NCBI GenBank assembly: GCA_947176975.1
Contig: CAMWSW010000072.1
Span: forward strand, 1 to 5,624
From: an uncultured Clostridia bacterium
GTDB lineage: Bacteria > Bacillota > Clostridia > Christensenellales > UBA3700
Direction: 5' to 3'
DNA: 5,624 nucleotides
The notes below the pieces were generated by a model, which did not search any database, was not told where the DNA came from, and worked only from the letters and a program-made list of their open reading frames with translations. Made by a program: the position numbers and the translations under genes. Below are positions 5,400-5,624 of this stretch, piece after piece. The first letter of the stretch is position 1; every line of letters starts with the position of its first letter.

Positions 5400-5624
5400 T
5401 TATTTAGCCTTCTCGACGATTTCGACTACTCTCCAACGCTTATCCTTGGAAAGCGGTCTTGTTTCGACGACACGCACGGTATCGCCTATGCCACATTCAT
5501 TTTGCTCATCGTGAGCCTTGAACGTCTTTGTTCTATTGATAATCTTGCCGTAAAGAGGATGCTTAACACGCTCTTTGATAGCAACAACTACTGTCTTGTC
5601 CATTTTGTCGCTTACAACTACGCC
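5400..5624 (-). CDS. rpsQ: 30S ribosomal protein S17, 5' end outside the window
   Basis: S17 is a primary 16S rRNA-binding protein with an OB fold that acts early in 30S assembly. The window shows 74 residues with an open reading frame to its right edge. An ATG occurs at 5603, but the seven codons before it read GVVVSDK, and joined to MDKTVVV they reproduce the family's G-x-V-x-S-D-K-M-x-K-T motif. That ATG is therefore internal, and the true start lies about 10-15 codons beyond the window. Further hallmarks are HPLYGKII, the basic KTFKAHDE loop, and IGDTVRVVETRPLSKDKRWR. The family has about 80-87 residues. By canonical order, rpmC (L29) should lie just upstream. Confidence 0.97.
   Translation of the reverse strand, partial: GVVVSDKMDKTVVVAIKERVKHPLYGKIINRTKTFKAHDEQNECGIGDTVRVVETRPLSKDKRWRVVEIVEKAK

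Noticed and set aside
1289..5624. Internal promoters or terminators between the genes
   Set aside because: The gaps are 11-16 bases and filled by stop codons and Shine-Dalgarno sites. No -35/-10 pair or hairpin plus T-run was seen.

Overview
The window is a stretch of the conserved bacterial spc ribosomal-protein operon, all on the minus strand. Read from the right edge to the left, the order is rpsQ (S17, 5' end outside the window), rplN (L14), rplX (L24), rplE (L5), rpsN (S14), rpsH (S8), rplF (L6), rplR (L18), rpsE (S5), rpmD (L30), rplO (L15) and secY. Twelve genes fill essentially the whole window. No gap exceeds 16 bases, and rplO and secY overlap by one base. I see no RNA gene, mobile element, CRISPR array, promoter or terminator.

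The organism is a bacterium, most likely of the Bacillota (Clostridia-like). The reasons are a short 61-residue zinc-type S14, an L24 carrying a CxxC...CxxC zinc ribbon, the presence of L30, strong GGAGG-type Shine-Dalgarno sequences before nearly every gene, and moderate base composition. These traits also occur in some other phyla, so the placement is an inference. The genetic code is standard: all twelve stops are TAA, and each ribosomal protein ends where its family normally ends.

The genes work together. Eleven encode ribosomal proteins (30S: S17, S14, S8, S5; 50S: L14, L24, L5, L6, L18, L30, L15). The last encodes the SecY channel, through which ribosomes insert membrane proteins and SecA drives secreted ones. 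Almost every gene's stop codon abuts or runs into the next gene's ribosome-binding site, which suggests translational coupling along one polycistronic mRNA.

This is a core housekeeping region and I found no new system. The points worth a second look are these. SecY stops at the end of its last membrane helix, and the codons after the stop still resemble the family's cytosolic tail, with TAA at both positions where relatives have glutamate. L24 has a repetitive Lys/Ala-rich C-terminal extension. L5 uses a GTG start. L6 has an altered C-terminal loop.
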